This document shows, in pieces, positions 63,476-64,000 of a stretch of 64,000 bases of DNA (positions are counted from its first letter, which is position 1; each line of letters begins with the position of its first letter). Under the pieces are notes generated by a model that was not told the origin of the DNA, ran no database searches, and saw only the letters and a program-made list of their open reading frames with translations. Both the position numbers and the translations under genes were made by a program. Source of the DNA: Gimesia chilikensis. Its GTDB lineage: Bacteria; Planctomycetota; Planctomycetia; Planctomycetales; Planctomycetaceae. Location of the stretch: positions 2,899,748-2,963,747 of the forward strand of contig NZ_CP036266.1 of assembly GCF_007744075.1 (NCBI RefSeq). The letters are read 5' to 3'.

Positions 63476-64000
63476 TTAGGTGCAGGCTTTGTGTTTCGCC
63501 AGCAGTTCTGCGATTTGAACCGCATTGGTGGCGGCCCCTTTACGCAGGTTATCGCTGACGCACCAGAATGAAAGCCCGTTCGGATTCGAAATATCGCGGC
63601 GGATCCGTCCGATAAAGACTTCATCGCTGCCATCACAATTCGAGGGGAGCGGGTATTCCAGTTTCTGCAGGTCGTCCACTACGGTGATTCCGGGGAATTC
63701 AGAGAACAGCTTGCGGGCTTCTTCTGGTGAAATCGGGCGTTCGGTTTCGACCGTAATGGTTTCGCTGTGACAGTTAGCAACGGGAATCCGGACGCAGGTT
63801 GGATTGACCTGGATGGATTCATCACCAAGGATTTTACGGGTTTCGTACACCATCTTCATTTCTTCGCTGGTGTAGCCGTCTTCCTTTTCGCTACCGATCT
63901 GAGGGATCGCATTGAAGGCGATCGGATGAGGAAAGACCTGATATTCATAGTCTTTTTCATCCAGATAGGCGCGTGAACCTTCCAGCAGATCACTGGTGCC
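63476..64000 (-). CDS. asd: Aspartate-semialdehyde dehydrogenase (C-terminal part)
   Basis: The frame runs off the right edge; 174 residues are visible. FPHPIAFNAIPQIGS, KMVYETRKIL and CVRIPVANCHSETITVETE with the active-site His near the C-terminus are typical of Asd. It reduces aspartyl phosphate to aspartate semialdehyde, upstream of lysine, methionine and threonine. It ends 88 bp before lysA. Confidence 0.92.
   Translation of the reverse strand, partial: GTSDLLEGSRAYLDEKDYEYQVFPHPIAFNAIPQIGSEKEDGYTSEEMKMVYETRKILGDESIQVNPTCVRIPVANCHSETITVETERPISPEEARKLFSEFPGITVVDDLQKLEYPLPSNCDGSDEVFIGRIRRDISNPNGLSFWCVSDNLRKGAATNAVQIAELLAKHKACT

Overview
The window looks like a chromosomal segment of a planctomycete, most likely Gimesia or a close relative in Planctomycetaceae. 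The evidence is five full DUF1559 pseudopilin-like proteins (prepilin-type N-terminus, H-X9-DG C-terminus), small DUF1559-linked lipoproteins, a NagB-LmbE fusion, a BRCT-MerR-TPR protein, many small membrane proteins of no recognised family, and moderate GC. This placement is inferred from gene content only; no rRNA or tRNA gene was found.

Layout. 0-5 kb: a methyltransferase, an RDD protein and a run of small membrane proteins. 5-8.2 kb: two unknown minus-strand genes and an OmpR/EnvZ-type two-component pair. 8.3-16.9 kb: more small membrane and unknown proteins with a VOC protein, DUF4291, an alpha/beta hydrolase and a HEAT-like protein; one gene (9603-10109) has an in-frame stop. 16.9-22.2 kb: an exported beta-helix protein, a macro-domain protein, an SDR-DUF2867 protein and pyroglutamyl peptidase. 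22.2-35.6 kb: three DUF1559-plus-lipoprotein modules, a three-member small membrane family, a sialidase-like exported protein, a GntR regulator, an antitoxin with a broken toxin, a DJ-1/PfpI protein, and a predicted sigma-54 promoter followed by a terminator. 36-45 kb: a defence-like accessory region with a cyclic-phosphate-type receiver, an orphan DarT1-associated NADAR antitoxin, an HsdR_N nuclease, an AT-rich Shedu (SduA) nuclease and an IS110-family element. 45-48 kb: glyA-hisD. 48-54.6 kb: the BRCT-MerR-TPR protein and a sugar-acid type catabolic operon (dehydratase, ceramidase-like, DapA-like aldolase, MFS). 54.6-59.4 kb: two LmbE/PIG-L proteins, one fused to NagB, and a thioredoxin-fold protein without CxxC. 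59.5-64 kb: a large exported HEAT protein and the asd-lysA lysine pathway pair.

The strongest find is the IS110 element at 43679-44882. Its leader folds on paper into two internal loops that match all four expected partners: the left flank, the right flank, the element's right end and its left end. This is the arrangement known for IS621 bridge RNA, so both ends, the CT core and the guides can be proposed from sequence alone. Second-tier finds are the orphan NADAR protein, the clustered defence genes, the sigma-54 promoter and terminator pair that could make a small RNA of about 100 nt, the 35-residue lysine-rich protein with its own strong terminator, and the exported HEAT protein with a degenerate receiver-like domain.
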